From positions 229,073-293,072 of the forward strand of contig CAJJDO010000118.1 of assembly GCA_905183005.1 (NCBI GenBank): DNA of 64,000 bases, given 5' to 3'. Position numbers and translations under genes: made by a program. Below are positions 13,494 to 27,500 of the stretch, in pieces; within the stretch, counting starts at the first letter, position 1, and the number at the start of each line of letters is the position of its first letter. Source of the stretch: Paramecium pentaurelia (Eukaryota; Ciliophora; Oligohymenophorea; Peniculida; Parameciidae). The notes below the pieces were generated by a model. It was not told the DNA's origin and did not search any database. It saw only the letters and a list, made by a program, of their open reading frames with translations.

Positions 13494-15934
13494 ATGGATT
13501 AAGAAGCAATCTTAAAGTTAAAATGTTTAAAAAATGATCATTTTTTTCAGATAGAAACTGTTTGTTATAACTAATTTTGCCAAGAATTCCGATTAAATTG
13601 TCTAAAATGCATCAATGAAGGAGCCCATCATTCTCATTTTAATGATGTTCAAAAAGTACACAGCTTGGAGGAATTAATTGAAAATTGTAATAAGGAATGT
13701 AATAAGTTTATTAATGAACTTAAAAATTTTATCGAAGGTTTGAATTAATCATTCTCATAATTTACAAAGGGAATAAGAGAAAAATATTCTTTATTAAATG
13801 GAAAATGTTTGAATATAAATTTGTAATAAATCAATGATTTCTTGAATTAAGCTCTAGAATTCAAAGAATACAGATAGTCGATTACAAATATCATTTAAGA
13901 ATAAAGTAAAAAAATAAATCATTCATTTTAAAATTTATATGAATAATTAAAATTATAATAACTTAGTTATAGTTTGAAAAATGATAATGACATTAAATAA
14001 TCATAAGAATTTTATAGTAAAGGTAATCAATCAGATTAATAAAATCTTTAGGTTATAAATTATATTGTGATTCTCAACTTGATTAATCAATAGAATTGTT
14101 AGATGTATCAATTTAATTAGATCCTAATAATTTTCAATCTCTATGGTGTAAAGGTAATGATAATATATTATTGTTATTAGGAGCATGTTTAAGATTGTAA
14201 GATAAATATGATGATGCATTAATATTGTTGGATAAAGCATTAGCTATTAATCCTAAGCATGTTAATTCCTTAAGTAATAAAGGTAGATATAATTTCAATT
14301 AAATTATTAGGTGCCTGCTTAAGATCACTAAAAAGATTTGACGATTCTTTAAAGTGTTTTGATTTAGCCCTCTCTATTGATCCCTTTAACACCTTCTCAC
14401 TACAAACCAAAGGTATTTTATTGTTTTATTTTTTAGGGTTATGTTTACAAGATTAAAAAAAATATAGAGAAGCTGTGATTTATTATGAAAAATCATTAAA
14501 GTATAAACCTAATGATAAATGGGTAAAAAACTAAAAGGGTATACTTANGCTCATTATTATATTAATATCAGTTACAAGTAAAACTTCTTTGAGTTCCTCA
14601 ATAAGTGCTGACTTAAAATCTATTATTTCAATTATATATATGATTTCTATTTAATTAAACTAAGTTGCAATAATCTAAAAAAAAATTCTCCAGTATTAGT
14701 AAGATGTGTTAGTTCCTTTCAATTATTCTTCATCATTAGAAAATTATTTATCTATAATAATATACATTTAAATCAAAAATATTATTTAATAGACTATTTT
14801 GGAAAATCAACTAAAACCTTATTTTAATAGAATTAGCATTCTAATACCGAATAATAATAATAAATATAAAAGTTTCTAAGATGGATTAAGAAGCAATCTT
14901 AAAGTTAAAATGTTTAAAAAATGATCATTTTTTTCAGATAGAAACTGTTTGTTATAACTAATTTTGCCAAGAATTCCGATTAAATTGTCTAAAATGCATC
15001 AATGAAGGAGCCCATCATTCTCATTTTAATGATGTTCAAAAAGTACACAGCTTGGAGGAATTAATTGAAAATTGTAATAAGGAATGTAATAAGTTTATTA
15101 ATGAACTTAAAAATTTTATCGAAGGTTTGAATTAATCATTCTCATAATTTACAAAGGGAATAAGAGAAAAATATTCTTTATTAAATGGAAAATGTTTGAA
15201 TATAAATTTGTAATAAATCAATGATTTCTTGAATTAAGCTCTAGAATTCAAAGAATACAGATAGTCGATTACAAATATCATTTAAGAATAAAGTAAAAAA
15301 ATAAATCATTCATTTTAAAATTTATATGAATAATTAAAATTATAATAACTTAGTTATAGTTTGAAAAATGATAATGACATTAAATAATCATAAGAATTTT
15401 ATAGTAAAGGTAATCAATCAGATTAATAAAATCTTTAGGTTATAAATTATATTGTGATTCTCAACTTGATTAATCAATAGAATTGTTAGATGTATCAATT
15501 TAATTAGATCCTAATAATTTTCAATCTCTATGGTGTAAAGGTAATGATAATATATTATTGTTATTAGGAGCATGTTTAAGATTGTAAGATAAATATGATG
15601 ATGCATTAATATTGTTGGATAAAGCATTAGCTATTAATCCTAAGCATGTTAATTCCTTAAGTAATAAAGGTAGATATAATTTCAATTAAATTATTAGGTG
15701 CCTGCTTAAGATCACTAAAAAGATTTGACGATTCTTTAAAGTGTTTTGATTTAGCCCTCTCTATTGATCCCTTTAACACCTTCTCACTACAAACCAAAGG
15801 TATTTTATTGTTTTATTTTTTAGGGTTATGTTTACAAGATTAAAAAAAATATAGAGAAGCTGTGATTTATTATGAAAAATCATTAAAGTATAAACCTAAT
15901 GATAAATGGGTAAAAAACTAAAAGGGTATACTTA
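13162..15934. repeat. Direct copy pair 13162-14547 / 14549-15934 around a single n (assembly overlap)
   Basis: Constant 1387-base offset, with the left copy ending at the n at 14548. No differences were noticed between the copies. The pattern matches the other single-n junctions in the window. Confidence 0.9.
13494..14547 (+). CDS. B-box/TPR protein, left assembly copy cut at the n
   Basis: Identical to the 5' part of the gene at 14881-15969 with an offset of 1387. It runs from the ATG at 13494 to the single n at 14548, where the contig ends inside the last TPR exon. It is most likely the same locus assembled twice and should not be counted as a second gene. Confidence 0.8.
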
Positions 15935-15969
15935 ATTTGTTAATTTAGATTTTTGTGAACAGAAATTGA
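14881..15969 (+). CDS. B-box zinc-finger / tetratricopeptide-repeat protein
   Basis: Complete gene starting at the ATG at 14881 and ending with TGA at 15967-15969. The N-terminus has a B-box-like zinc-binding pattern: KC...NDH, then VCYNQFC, NCLKC and HHSH. A helical, probably coiled-coil middle of about 120 residues follows, then canonical TPR units such as ALAINPKHVNSLSNKG and KYREAVIYYEKSLKY. Four introns (15410-15438, 15541-15567, 15670-15697, 15800-15823; 29, 27, 28 and 24 nt) all fall in the first base of the glycine codon of the K-G pair that opens a TPR unit, so each exon is one repeat. The domain layout suggests a protein-interaction scaffold; partners are unknown. Diverged, broken relatives lie at 40.6-47.2 kb. 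Confidence 0.85.
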
Positions 15970-17167
15970 AGGAATGATTATAAAAACTATATGTATTTAT
16001 TATTATATTTTCTATCCTAATGAATGATATTATATATTCTATAAAATGATTTGAAGAGATTCTTAATACAAAATAGATTTCATAGATACCTAATAAAAAC
16101 ATAAATTAGAAATAAAATTATATTACTTTAGATTATCATATTAATGTTCATTTCTAGTTAAGCAGGTTATTTTATTAGATTATGAAAAGAAGGAAATTAT
16201 TGGTTTAAATAAATTGAAATTTATCAATATTTTTCAGAATACTTATGCATCTTTTCGCTAAAACTGTGTTAATGTTTCAAAAATTATATCAATATCAGCA
16301 CAAACTTAAGGAAAAAATAATTAAATAAAGTTTTAAGTTTATATTTAGTAAATATATTTATGAAATTAGGGAATTCAAAGTCAAAAAGTAGAAAAATAAC
16401 GAAATATTAATTAGCCAATAGAGTTTAAGATTGAAATTAAAAGGAAGGGAATGGATTGATCACTGGATTTGTAGTTAAAAAGAATATTGAATACCAACCT
16501 AAATTTTCAAACGATTTGAAAAATTCAAAAATTGTGACATAATTAATTTCATATATTAAAAATAGATCAACACTTATATTTCTAGAATTACTACTACTAA
16601 ATTTGAATTAAGTTTCATTAAATAATAAAAATAAATTGAGTAAAATTATAAGTTGAAAATTTCAAAAATTGAGTTAAATTTGCATTTAGAGATTGGAATA
16701 TTATTAAATAAAAGTGATTGATAAAGCAGACTTTTCAACACATTTAGCATCCATTTAACTTTTTTTTATTTAATAGATTAAACATATATTTGCATGATAT
16801 AATTTAAATTGGTGAATTTAAATGCAATCAAATGTTATAAATGACATATATTCCTGTGTTTATATGAATAAAAATTATTCATGGTTTGAATTCCTAGTAT
16901 AGAATGTTTAATCTATCCTATTTATTGTCCATATTGCGATGATAATAATAATAAATATATTTTAGAATAAAATCTATGCGAATACATAGTTGGATATTAT
17001 ATTAATGATATTTTAGTTTTTTTAAACTAATTCATATGTGAAGTTGGATCTAATTACAATTATTAATTATTAATTTTATTTGTTGCATCATATAGAATGA
17101 AAAGGTTAGAATAAGGGTTTTTGTATAAACATTATAGTGTATATAAAGCTTCTTAAAATCTAAATCT
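15970..17167. other. No gene recognised
   Basis: AT-rich spacer between the TPR gene and the LINE remnant. The part just before 17168 may hold more decayed LINE sequence, but I could not find reverse-transcriptase motifs there. Confidence 0.45.
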
Positions 17168-17887
17168 CCAAATAAAAAAAAATCTGCCATAATAAGAATA
17201 ACCAGAAGATTATTGAAATTAGAAAAAAAAAAATAAAAAAATTTGCTTGGTATTCCTTTTCAAAGAAATTATAAGTACCTTGGAGTAGATATTGATGGAA
17301 GGTGGAATATTAATTATCATGTCAATGCTACCAAATCAAAAATAAAATATTTAAAATTGTAAATAAAGAAACTATCTCAAGACTTTAGTCTAGGAACCAG
17401 AATTTTACTTTGGAATATATATTTTAAACCTCAAATCTAATATATAATTCCGATGTTATTCACTTAAACAAAAATAACATAACATTAAATTAATGCTATT
17501 TGGAAGTAAAGTATGAAGAGGTTTCTATAATTGCCCTAATTTACAAATGATTGGTTTCTTTAACTAATTTAAGGATCATATTTGGACATAGCAATTGAAA
17601 AATAATGGGAAACATCAATAAAGTGTTAATTCAGACATGGAGAGGAAGAACAAATTATGGATATTAAAAAAAGAAAAAAAGAAACCTACTGATTTATGAA
17701 TTTACCAAATGATCTTAAATATCTGTTTCTATTGAATTTAAGCAAATGCAAAATTCATATCAATAGGAAATGTGGACTTCTGCATTTATCTGAATATCAT
17801 GGAATAAACTTCTATTATATATTAGAAAAAGCCATTAAAAGCAAAAATAATTATCGCATTTTGTTAAGATGGTTATTATTTTATTGA
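17168..17887 (+). mobile_element. LINE (non-LTR) reverse-transcriptase C-terminal remnant
   Basis: One frame from about 17168 encodes the conserved end of a non-LTR reverse transcriptase: NYKYLGVDIDGRWN (the YLG motif), then SLGTRILLWNIYFKPQIQY and SMKRFLQLPQF, which correspond to the thumb-like segment after the catalytic domain in LINE polymerases. A TGA at 17690-17692 interrupts the frame. The same frame then continues with a possible Cys/His cluster (SKCKIHINRKCGLLHLSEYH), a place where LINEs often carry a zinc knuckle. The catalytic FADD/YADD part is absent upstream. This is a 5'-truncated, dead element. Confidence 0.75.
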
Positions 17888-18817
17888 ATTACAACTAGTT
17901 TAAGATGATCATCTAATTTTAGATAATTTAAAAACTGAAAATTCGCTTTGTTTATCATTTAATTTAATTGAAGCTAGAGTTATCAAAGTTGTAAATATCA
18001 AGATTTTACTGAACAAAATGATTAACATATATAAAAAGATTGTGATTATGGATTTGCAATCGACATAATGGGATATTTTATTTAATGCAAAATTAACCCA
18101 AAGTGAATTTTTGTGAAAATATTTTTGTTCAATCATCTAATTCAGAATCTAATATATGTTTTTGAATATAGTTTTAATTATATATCTTTGGAATTCATAC
18201 AAATTCAACTAAACTGTTAGCTTTTAAAACATTAAGTTTTCTTTTATTTCATTTATTATCCTTTTAACCTAACCGATATTAATTTTCTTAATATGATTTG
18301 AATCAAACATTAAGCAAATGTTATTAATAAAATCTATTTACTCTTTTAGTATTTAATTCTAGCTTAACTTTAGAACACAAAATTAGCTATAATCAATGGC
18401 ATACATGTCTAAAAACTAAATTTTCTGAATTGATCTTTTTGCTGTAGAGCAATTAATAAAAAATGTTAGCTATTGAAATTCTACACTGAAAATTATTTGA
18501 AAAAGATACATAATTCGTTATTAATAACAAATTTCACAAAAATAAATCATTTTTTATGCAAATATTATGAACTAATTAGGAATAGAATCAATCAACAGAA
18601 GATTAAATTTATAATTATAAGTTTTAAATCGAAGTTTAAATAATAAATATTAATTTATAAAAAAAATAAACTATATAATTTGCTAATTTAAAATTAGCTT
18701 GTTGATGAAAAAATAATTTCTTTTAATTCTACTCATTATTTTGAATATCAATCCAAATGATAAATATTATATAATTTGATTGTATTATGTTGTCATAATT
18801 TAATATAATATCATTTT

Positions 18818-21800
18818 TCAATTATCATCATCACTTCTTTCGAATTTAATAATGTACTTTTTGTTAGAATCTTGTTTGGAAATATTCTGAAATAACATTC
18901 TATCATTTTCTTTTGGTGATTTAGGACTCTGAATTCTTGAGCTTAGGAAGGATAGAAATTATCTATACTGCTTTGAGTTTTTTAATTATATTCTTGATAA
19001 AGAAATCAGATGATCTCTCAATTTCATAAAAAGATATTTGATTCTTTTTTCTCTCAATTTCTCTTTCTCTAAAATATTAGTTAATATAATAGTAATAATG
19101 AAATGAGGTACTTTCTAATTTAGAAGTTAATGTAATTTATTTAAAAATAGAAATTTAAAATATTTTATATAACTTCTAACTATGTCAAAAATAAAAGGGT
19201 AACACATTTTAGTGAAACATCCAATTATCAAAATTTATATGAGCATAGAAGGACCTAAATAATTCTTTTATTCACAAATTTATTTAGTCAATGCTAATAA
19301 TACTGAAATTGAACAAATTTAACTACTCTATAGATCTAAATTATTAAATTTTCGATTAATGAATGGTTAATGAAAAGTTGCTAATATCTAATACATTAAT
19401 AAGCATAAGCATAATAGGGATGCCTTTAAAACAATTTCAGTTTCAAAATTGGTCAAAATAAATATTAAGATTGCTTTTTTAAATAATTTAATTTATTCCC
19501 AATAAAATCTTTCCATTTTGTATTCATTCAATAAATAAGATATATGTCTTCTAATTTTAATTTTATCTAATATATTGTAATTTATCATCAATAGGATAAA
19601 AATCATTAGTGGGATCACAACACCAAACACAATCAAACCAGGAATTATAAAATAATACATCCATAAATAATGATCTTGCGTACCATATATCATAGAAACA
19701 TCACCATGAATATAATCAATATTCGATATTTCTCTCCTGGAAACTATTGATGAAAACCTAATAACACTTAATAAATACATTTTAATTAATCCTGCAAAAT
19801 TAAAAACATATAAATATATAGCTGTATTTGATAAAATGCTTATATCATACTTTTATTTTAGATACATCAAATATAAGTATGATCCAATAAATGTAATATT
19901 AAATTACATCACCATCAATATTATCATAATCATTATTTTCAGATAAACATTTGGTATCTATTAAATTTAGGATAAATAACAATCCAAATCTTTAGACATA
20001 AAATAAAAACTATCACTAGATTGTTCAATAAAAATAAAAGAGAAAGAAAAATCTATATTAAAAGTAAATATAACAGTAAATATCCAGAAATAATTTAACA
20101 ACATTTTAATCTAAATACTATCATGATCTAATAATTAATTATTTAATTCTTACTTTAATTTAATTTAAATAATATCTTGCTATATCGTTGGCCCATCATT
20201 AATTATGCGTATAATTAATTAGAATAATGAATACTTTTTAAAGACATATACATAGATAAAAAAGCCCTATTATAATTCAAATTAAATACCAAGTTCCAAC
20301 AATAAATAATGAGATAAAGTTACTCAAGTCAAATTAACATTTTAAGCATTATAAATCCCATTAGTTTTTAAAATAATTACCAAATCCCCTAATATTATAT
20401 ACATCACATTCTTCACACAATCCACCTATATGTCCTTAATTACATGTATAATCACCAACTTACCAGCCTCCATTACAAAATTATGAATTCTTAAAACAAT
20501 ATTCTGCATAATCTGATAAATTATGGGGTCTCCAAAATCCTTATTATAATTTTATCATATTTGAAGTGATATCAGAATACTTATCTTTATCAAAAATAGA
20601 GCATTTTATTGCATTGTATGTAACTGAATAATACCCCTAATTGGATAAACAAATCTAACATCCATCATTTATGTAAAATTCACCTAGTTAACATTTCAGG
20701 CTTCTTGCATTTATTAAATATATTAAATTATTTCTAGGTTCTTATATTTAACAATTAATTTCAATCTATAAATGGTCATATGTTTATTCATAAGGATCTA
20801 AGCTAAATAATAATGTTCCAAAATCAAAAGAATTCTTTTCATTATCATACAATAAGGTTTAAACATCTCTTAACCTATCTAATTCTTTGAATTATTTTGT
20901 GATAATTTTATTTGTAATTTTACAAGTGGAATTAAATAGATCAAAAAGTATTTCATTTCTACTATTTTTGTAATAAAATCTAATATCTTTAATAAAAGAC
21001 TTATAATTAGAGTTCTGAAAATCAAAAATTTATAAAGACTTAATCACTTAATTACTAGGAATTATTAGATTAGTTGTATAAATATAATTTCCTTATTCAA
21101 TCATTCGATACCTTTTGAGATTCAACATATTTATATATGTATTATTAATGAAATAATGTTTAGAAGGATTTTCCATGAAATTTAGATAAACAGCCAAATG
21201 TGTAGGAATCTCAACAACATTATCACCATATTCTTAAGCAATATTAAATAACAAAATTGAGGATACAAAATTATTTGTATTTAAATTACAATTGCCATCT
21301 AAATATATACCCCCTCCTACTCTAGCTCTATTACCTATAATATGTGATTGAATAATTTTAAAGTTCAAAGAATTTGATTAAAAATATAACCCTCCACCAA
21401 AATCTTGTGCGTAATTTTATATGATTTTACACGATTTTATTGATATTTTCACTTTTTATGCAAAAATAGCAACTCCCTTACTGCCATTATTGAAAAGGAA
21501 ATTAGAATTTTCAATTTAGATTTTCGATTCAATTTCTGTTTATTATAAGCAATATAAACATCCATTTCTTTTGATGAAGTTATAATTACAATTTAATTGT
21601 TGAATTTTAATAGATTTAAATGTTTAGGTTTCAATAAAAACCATTCCATTATAACATTATTAACAATTATTTTAATCTAATTTAACATCTTTAAAAAATA
21701 AATTACTCTTATTAGAGATGATTTTAATATAAAGTAATGAATTATCTTTGTTATTAATTTATTATAGAGAACTAACACCTAAGAATAGATAATCATGTTG

Positions 21801-24800
21801 TAATTTTTAAAATGATTAGTAATAAGTTGTACATCCTCGAATAATATAATTGTTTGAGAAGTAATTTGGTGAATAATTTATATCATTCTTGTAAATAGAA
21901 ATATTAGTGATACTGAGTTATTCGATATGAATTACTGTTTAAATTTATAATGATTAAGTGATTTTAATTAAATTAAAGAAGTAAAATAATTCAACATTTT
22001 CTATATTGATATAATAAAGTTATATTATGGGGATGTTCTCAAAATAAAATATAGAATTAATAATTATTCCCTTTATTTCAAAATTTTCTGCATTTACTAT
22101 GCAATTTTACAAAAATATTAGAGAATTTTTATTATTTCCAATATCAGTGATTTCTTATACAGTTAAATCACCTATTCTTGAAAAATACTATTTCCATTCA
22201 TCATATTCTTGAATAATTCTCACATTTTTCAAAGTAACTTTATTTTTATCAGCATTTGAAGATTAAAATTTAACATTGATTATCTAATCTTGTAAAGAAA
22301 GACAATTTAATAGGTTGATATCCTTTAAAAAGATAAAATTCGATGATTTAGAAGGTAAAATTGTAAAAATTATTGGTCCCATTCTATTAAATATATTGAT
22401 TAATTAAACATTAATCATCTTTAAATTTAATTTACTATTTGAAGACTAAATATTAAAACAACCAATATTTTTTTCTATTTATTTTAAGTTGTTACTTGCT
22501 TAATTTACTTTGATATTAATAAAATTTAAAATGCCATCTGATTTTGTTGTAATATCAAATATATAACTGTCCATAGCCAATATATTTGAAAATGTGCAAT
22601 TTATACAAGAAATGTTAGAACCCAAAAATTGAGATGCACCTCCTCCGTTATTTTTCATTTGTAAAATTTAATAAACTAAATTATTTAAGTTATCTTAACT
22701 AAATTATTGATTAAATTAAAGGTCATAATGATTTGTCCATAATTATTATGATAATAAATTTAAGTTATTTAATGTAAAATTAACTAATATTAATATATCT
22801 GATCTTAGAATCATAATTGAGTTAGAAGAATTAGTCAAAGCATTATTTTCATAAAATATATTTTCAATTTATAATACACTTGATGAAGACATTATGTATA
22901 TTAAATTTAAAATAGTACTTACTGCACCACTTGAATAAGAATGGAGAAAATTTTCAATATATGAAATATTCTTCATTTGTATAGTTGGTTTACTATCGGA
23001 TTCTATTCTTAAGCATGAGATAAGATCAACAAAAGTCGATTATATTAGGATATTTTCAGTAAATTCTAGATTAATAATCTCAATATAAGAATTTTATTAT
23101 GGTAAACTTTGTTAACTTGAACTGATCTATATTATTGATTCATCAATATTGAAAATTTAAAAGATTTAAACATTAGCTATTAAAATATTTGTAAAGCCCA
23201 AAATATTGAGTAGTTTAGCTTTTTATTTTATTTTTAAACAGTCTTAGGATAATGGAATCTTTTAATTTTAAAGTGAATTCTTAAATATTATATCAGAAAT
23301 AATAATTTCTTTATTTTCAGAAAGGTAAAATATGACTATATTGTAATTATTAGCAATTACAAAATTTGATATCACTATTTCATAACTACTTATATAAAAT
23401 AACTGAATAATTTCATCTTATTTATAGAATCATCATTTTATAATCAATTAAATTTAAGATAAATTATATAAATCTCTATAGAATATTAAGAATTTTATTT
23501 AATATTGAAATTTATTAATTTAATTAATAAGGAATTTGTTTAAAAAGTAGAAAATATGAGAATTATATTTGCAGTTTATAATTCATTTTAAATAATATCC
23601 AAATTATTTATATTGCAAATAAATTAATTCTTAAATGTTATTTATGTAATAAATAGGAATTAAGAATAAACAAATAAATTTTCTGAAATTATTATTTAGT
23701 TGATTGAAATTTAATAACTAACCGCAATAATAGTTGAATTTTTTAAATAATTAAAACATAAGTCGAAGTTCTTTATACTAATTGTTATTTAAACAGTGCT
23801 ATTTATGAAATAAGAGTGAACTAAACTATTATTTTTTATTTTTAATTCTTCTCCAAATAGAAACCCTAATAAAGGTTAATTGTTTGAGATACTAATTATT
23901 GATGAGTTTCTTAAATTAGATTAAAAAATATTAAATAGTTTAAATGATAGAAAGTATTCGATTTGGGAGAATTTAAATAATGCAGATTATATAAATGTAC
24001 AATTTTTAATTGATAATGATGCTATTTATATTGATCCCAATAATTATTATTATTGAAAATTAAAAATAGATGAATTTAGAAATATAGAGTTCAAAATAGT
24101 AAAATTTATTATAGTTATATTACCAAATACTTCTGTTACAAATAATGAATTAATGTTGTTTATTGTACTATTTAGAATTGTAAAATTTTTAATTATTAAA
24201 TGAATTTAATTCTTCCTATTATTAAACAGTAAATAATAATTGTTATCTATTACTAAGCCTAAATTGCTAATTTCAATTTAATCAAAATCATTAAATTGAA
24301 TTGTAAACCCAAGTATTAATTCCAAATATTTTTTTGATTATAATTAAAGATTTACATTTTATAAGGTAAATATTGTTTTTTTCAACTCAGTCTAAAAGAT
24401 TAATGGGAAAAATTAATAGCATAATTCTTAAGAGATACCAAAAGTAAAATTTACGGTTAATTTTTCAATTCCAATTTGATTAAAATATTAAGTATTGATA
24501 TTAGACTCATAATATCGATTAAATCCTGAATAATCACAAGAATAATGAATAATTTCAAATATAAATTTATCCTGACAATCATTATTAAAGCAATACTTAA
24601 TAAAATTTGAATAAGGATCATAAATAATTGGAGAATCTCTATATGGAAATATACACTTCTTAGTATAGATTTAATTTTAATCATTGACTATGAAATTTGG
24701 GGAAGTATTCTATTTATTATATTTATTTTTTATACTTAAATTTCTTCATCTGTACGATTAATGCATACTTAACATAATGGAGGACAATAGGAGCATTTAG

Positions 24801-27500
24801 TACTTGATTCTGTTATTACTTGTTTTTTGTAATAGTTTAAGGGACATTATTTACATTAAGAATCAACACACGATAAACATTCAAGATCACAAGGTTCATT
24901 AGAAATTGGATATGGATTCAAAAATGGATTATAAACGCTTAATTGAAGTGAAGGTACAAATTAAAGTAAAAAACCTTAAATTTAATTGACATAGTTTTGA
25001 ATTAATTAAGTGTTAACATCAAAATCATCATTTTAGTAGCAATTATTATTTTCAATAATGTAATTGTTTTGACACATAACACATTTGATTTATTTTTCAA
25101 CGTCTATAGTACATTATTAACAATTTGAAATTAGTTTATCACAATTAGATATTTAAGGGGCAATAGAAAAGTCATCATTATTTGAAAAAGTACATTTTTC
25201 CTTACTATTTATATCTATAAAAGATCTTAAACAATTTTCTATTTTAGGTTTTTAGAGTAAACATAAACCTAATGTAAAATCAAATAGATAATCTTATTCA
25301 CAAAGTGCACAACCTATTTTGACATTTGATAGAAATAATAATTCAGATTATATTATATTCAATAATGAACATAAATTCAAATCTAGATCAGAATATTCAA
25401 AACAATAAATACAATTTTTGATTTCACATAATTTACATTAATTTTCGAATGAATAAAAATATTATGGTAAACAAATTTATTAATTATTTTTGTACATTTC
25501 TTATACATAGATACAATTATCATCTATTAATATATAATGTTATTCACACTTTAAACATTTAAAGGAATCAACATTTAATTAACAAATTTAACAGTTGAAA
25601 ATTAAGCATTCATAACAAAATTATTAATAGGATAGATCAAAATAAATTTATTAACAAAATTCTCTAAAATAAATTTATGCTAATTAAAATTCTTTATATA
25701 TTCCATCCTGATTAAATAGATCATAATCACAAGGTGATATATTAGTATAATGAATTTAATTAAGTTAGATTCCATCAAAATAAAACTAACCATCATTAGT
25801 AGGTTATAATGTTTCCTCAAAATTAATATTTGATTTTAAAACAAACACATTTTAACAGATAGGATATAGATACCACTTTTCTGGATTACTTACACAATCA
25901 TAACAAGTAATAAAATTATCCTTAATTATTGAAGGACTAAATATTTCATGATAATTTACCATTAATAACAATCTCCATCATACTAAAATTATCCATATTT
26001 ACATTTTTTATTTTTATATCTAATTTCTTCTTTTATCAATTTTATATTGGATTCTTTGTAATCTTAACATTAATTTTCATTATCAATAGTATCATATGGA
26101 CATATACAGACTTTATGTTATGAAAGATAGATTCTTCTTGATTCTTATGAACAAGACAAACAATCCTTATTTGTTGGACCATCACAGTCTTAACAACTAA
26201 AATGACAGCTTAATTTGATTTGTTCGTTATAACAATTAAAAAATTCTAAATTTCTCACTTAAACAATTAAATAAGGAGGGAATATTTTTTGCAAATCTCC
26301 ATATTATATTTAAAACTGAAAATTATGAAATTAATACACATCATATTCTATATTATATAAATTAATTTCCTTTTCATTATAGAATGTTATTTCCACTTTT
26401 AGTTTAGACTTTAATAATTCAACTTTTAAATAATGCCATAGTGTTATTTAGTTTTCTATTTACCATTTTTTCTTTAATAAAAAAGGATCATCTAGAAAAT
26501 CAATTGAAACATCTGGAAAAGTATAATTATATGTAGTAATTTCTATCTCATTGTATTATGGAGTGAAATGATAAAATAGTTAAAAAGGAGACAAATTTTA
26601 ATTCTATGATCTAGGATTTTATAAATTGGCTGAAACCTTCATTAATTAATAACTAAATAGTTCAAATGAATCTTTAATTTCTTTTATTCTAATCCATCCT
26701 ATTAGAATGAAAGAATCACAATTAGAGTTTTACGATATAAATTAGTATTATTATTAATTTATAAAGTCCTAGTCTTTCATTTTATATTTTTCATTTTTAT
26801 TACAAACACAAGACTCAATATTTTATTCATATGTCTCTTTAAGATTATCTATGAAATTAAAATCAAATTCTAGACTTTAAATTGATACTTTTTATAACCA
26901 TATAGGACCTGGAAAATAGGATAATTATGATATTTCAAGTATTTAAGAATTAGGTACTTATAAATTACTTCCAAATGTTAATATTAAATTTAAATCATTT
27001 ATTAGTGTTTTAATTTCTTTGGTTGTTTATAATAATACTTCCTATTTCTTTGTTACTATCAACTAGAGCTTATCTAATTTTGGCCAAATGATCACTTACA
27101 AAAAATACCAAGTATTTTCATAATCAAATGAATCAATGACCAAATCAAATCTCATCTATTAGTTCTAATCATTAATAAATTAAACTGTTTTTATTATTTG
27201 GTTGGTCTCATAGTTAAGGCAATCAAAATAAACTATATTTAAATTCTTTTATTCAAAATCCATTGCATTATGTAAATGATAGCAATGACTATTGAAAATT
27301 TCTTACAATCCAACTTTAACTATTGCACTAAGTGGGTTGTATTTTGACCATAATCCATATGTAAGACAACTATTAGTTCCATAATTATCATCTGCTAATT
27401 GTACTATTTTTCTTTCAAATTAATTATTTGGATTCATTTCAGTGGTTGTAAATTTGTTTGCTATCTTTATAATTAAGATCATAAAACATATTACTGCCAT
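18818..27500 (-). CDS. Giant cysteine-rich, beta-helix-like, multi-TM surface protein
   Basis: About 2,800 codons starting at the ATG at 27500, whose hydrophobic N-terminus (MAVICFMILIIKIA) suggests a signal peptide. In order: an N-terminal globular region; a furin/growth-factor-receptor-like cysteine cluster (about 26.2-24.7 kb); a long repetitive hydrophobic stretch of pectin-lyase-like beta-helix character (about 24.7-20.9 kb); a cysteine segment ending GHIGGLCEECD (about 20.4 kb); and several TM helices with an internal tail ending in TGA at 18818-18820. This architecture is common among large ciliate surface proteins annotated only as transmembrane proteins. Four introns restore the frame: 25937-25959, 24710-24735, 20267-20289 and 20128-20153 (23, 26, 23, 26 nt). 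One frame break at about 23.4 kb is not an intron and is explained by a 56-bp IES-like segment (separate entry). The N-terminus is clearly related to the gene at 62620. Ligand and role are unknown; an adhesion or receptor role is inference. Confidence 0.85.
23425..23480 (-). mobile_element. Retained internal eliminated sequence (IES), 56 bp, inside the giant surface gene
   Basis: Read on the minus strand the segment begins TATAG and its end together with the next TA reads CTATA, perfect inverted matches to the first five bases of the Paramecium IES consensus TAYAGYNR. Both ends are TA, and a second TA flanks at 23423-23424. All three frames contain TGA across this interval and no GT donor exists to make an intron. 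Removing 56 nt and keeping one TA joins the upstream and downstream reading frames exactly, producing a continuous protein through ...NSQYSKQDEIIQLF.... This points to an IES left in the assembled sequence. Confidence 0.75.

Noticed and set aside
13494..15969. Tandem duplication of the B-box/TPR gene
   Set aside because: The copies are identical, abut a single n, and the left one stops exactly at it. Contig overlap is simpler than recent duplication.
24457..24684. Hydrophobic 75-aa membrane peptide on the minus strand
   Set aside because: It is another frame of the giant surface gene; the correct frame there reads ...FNNDCQDKFIFEIIHYSC....
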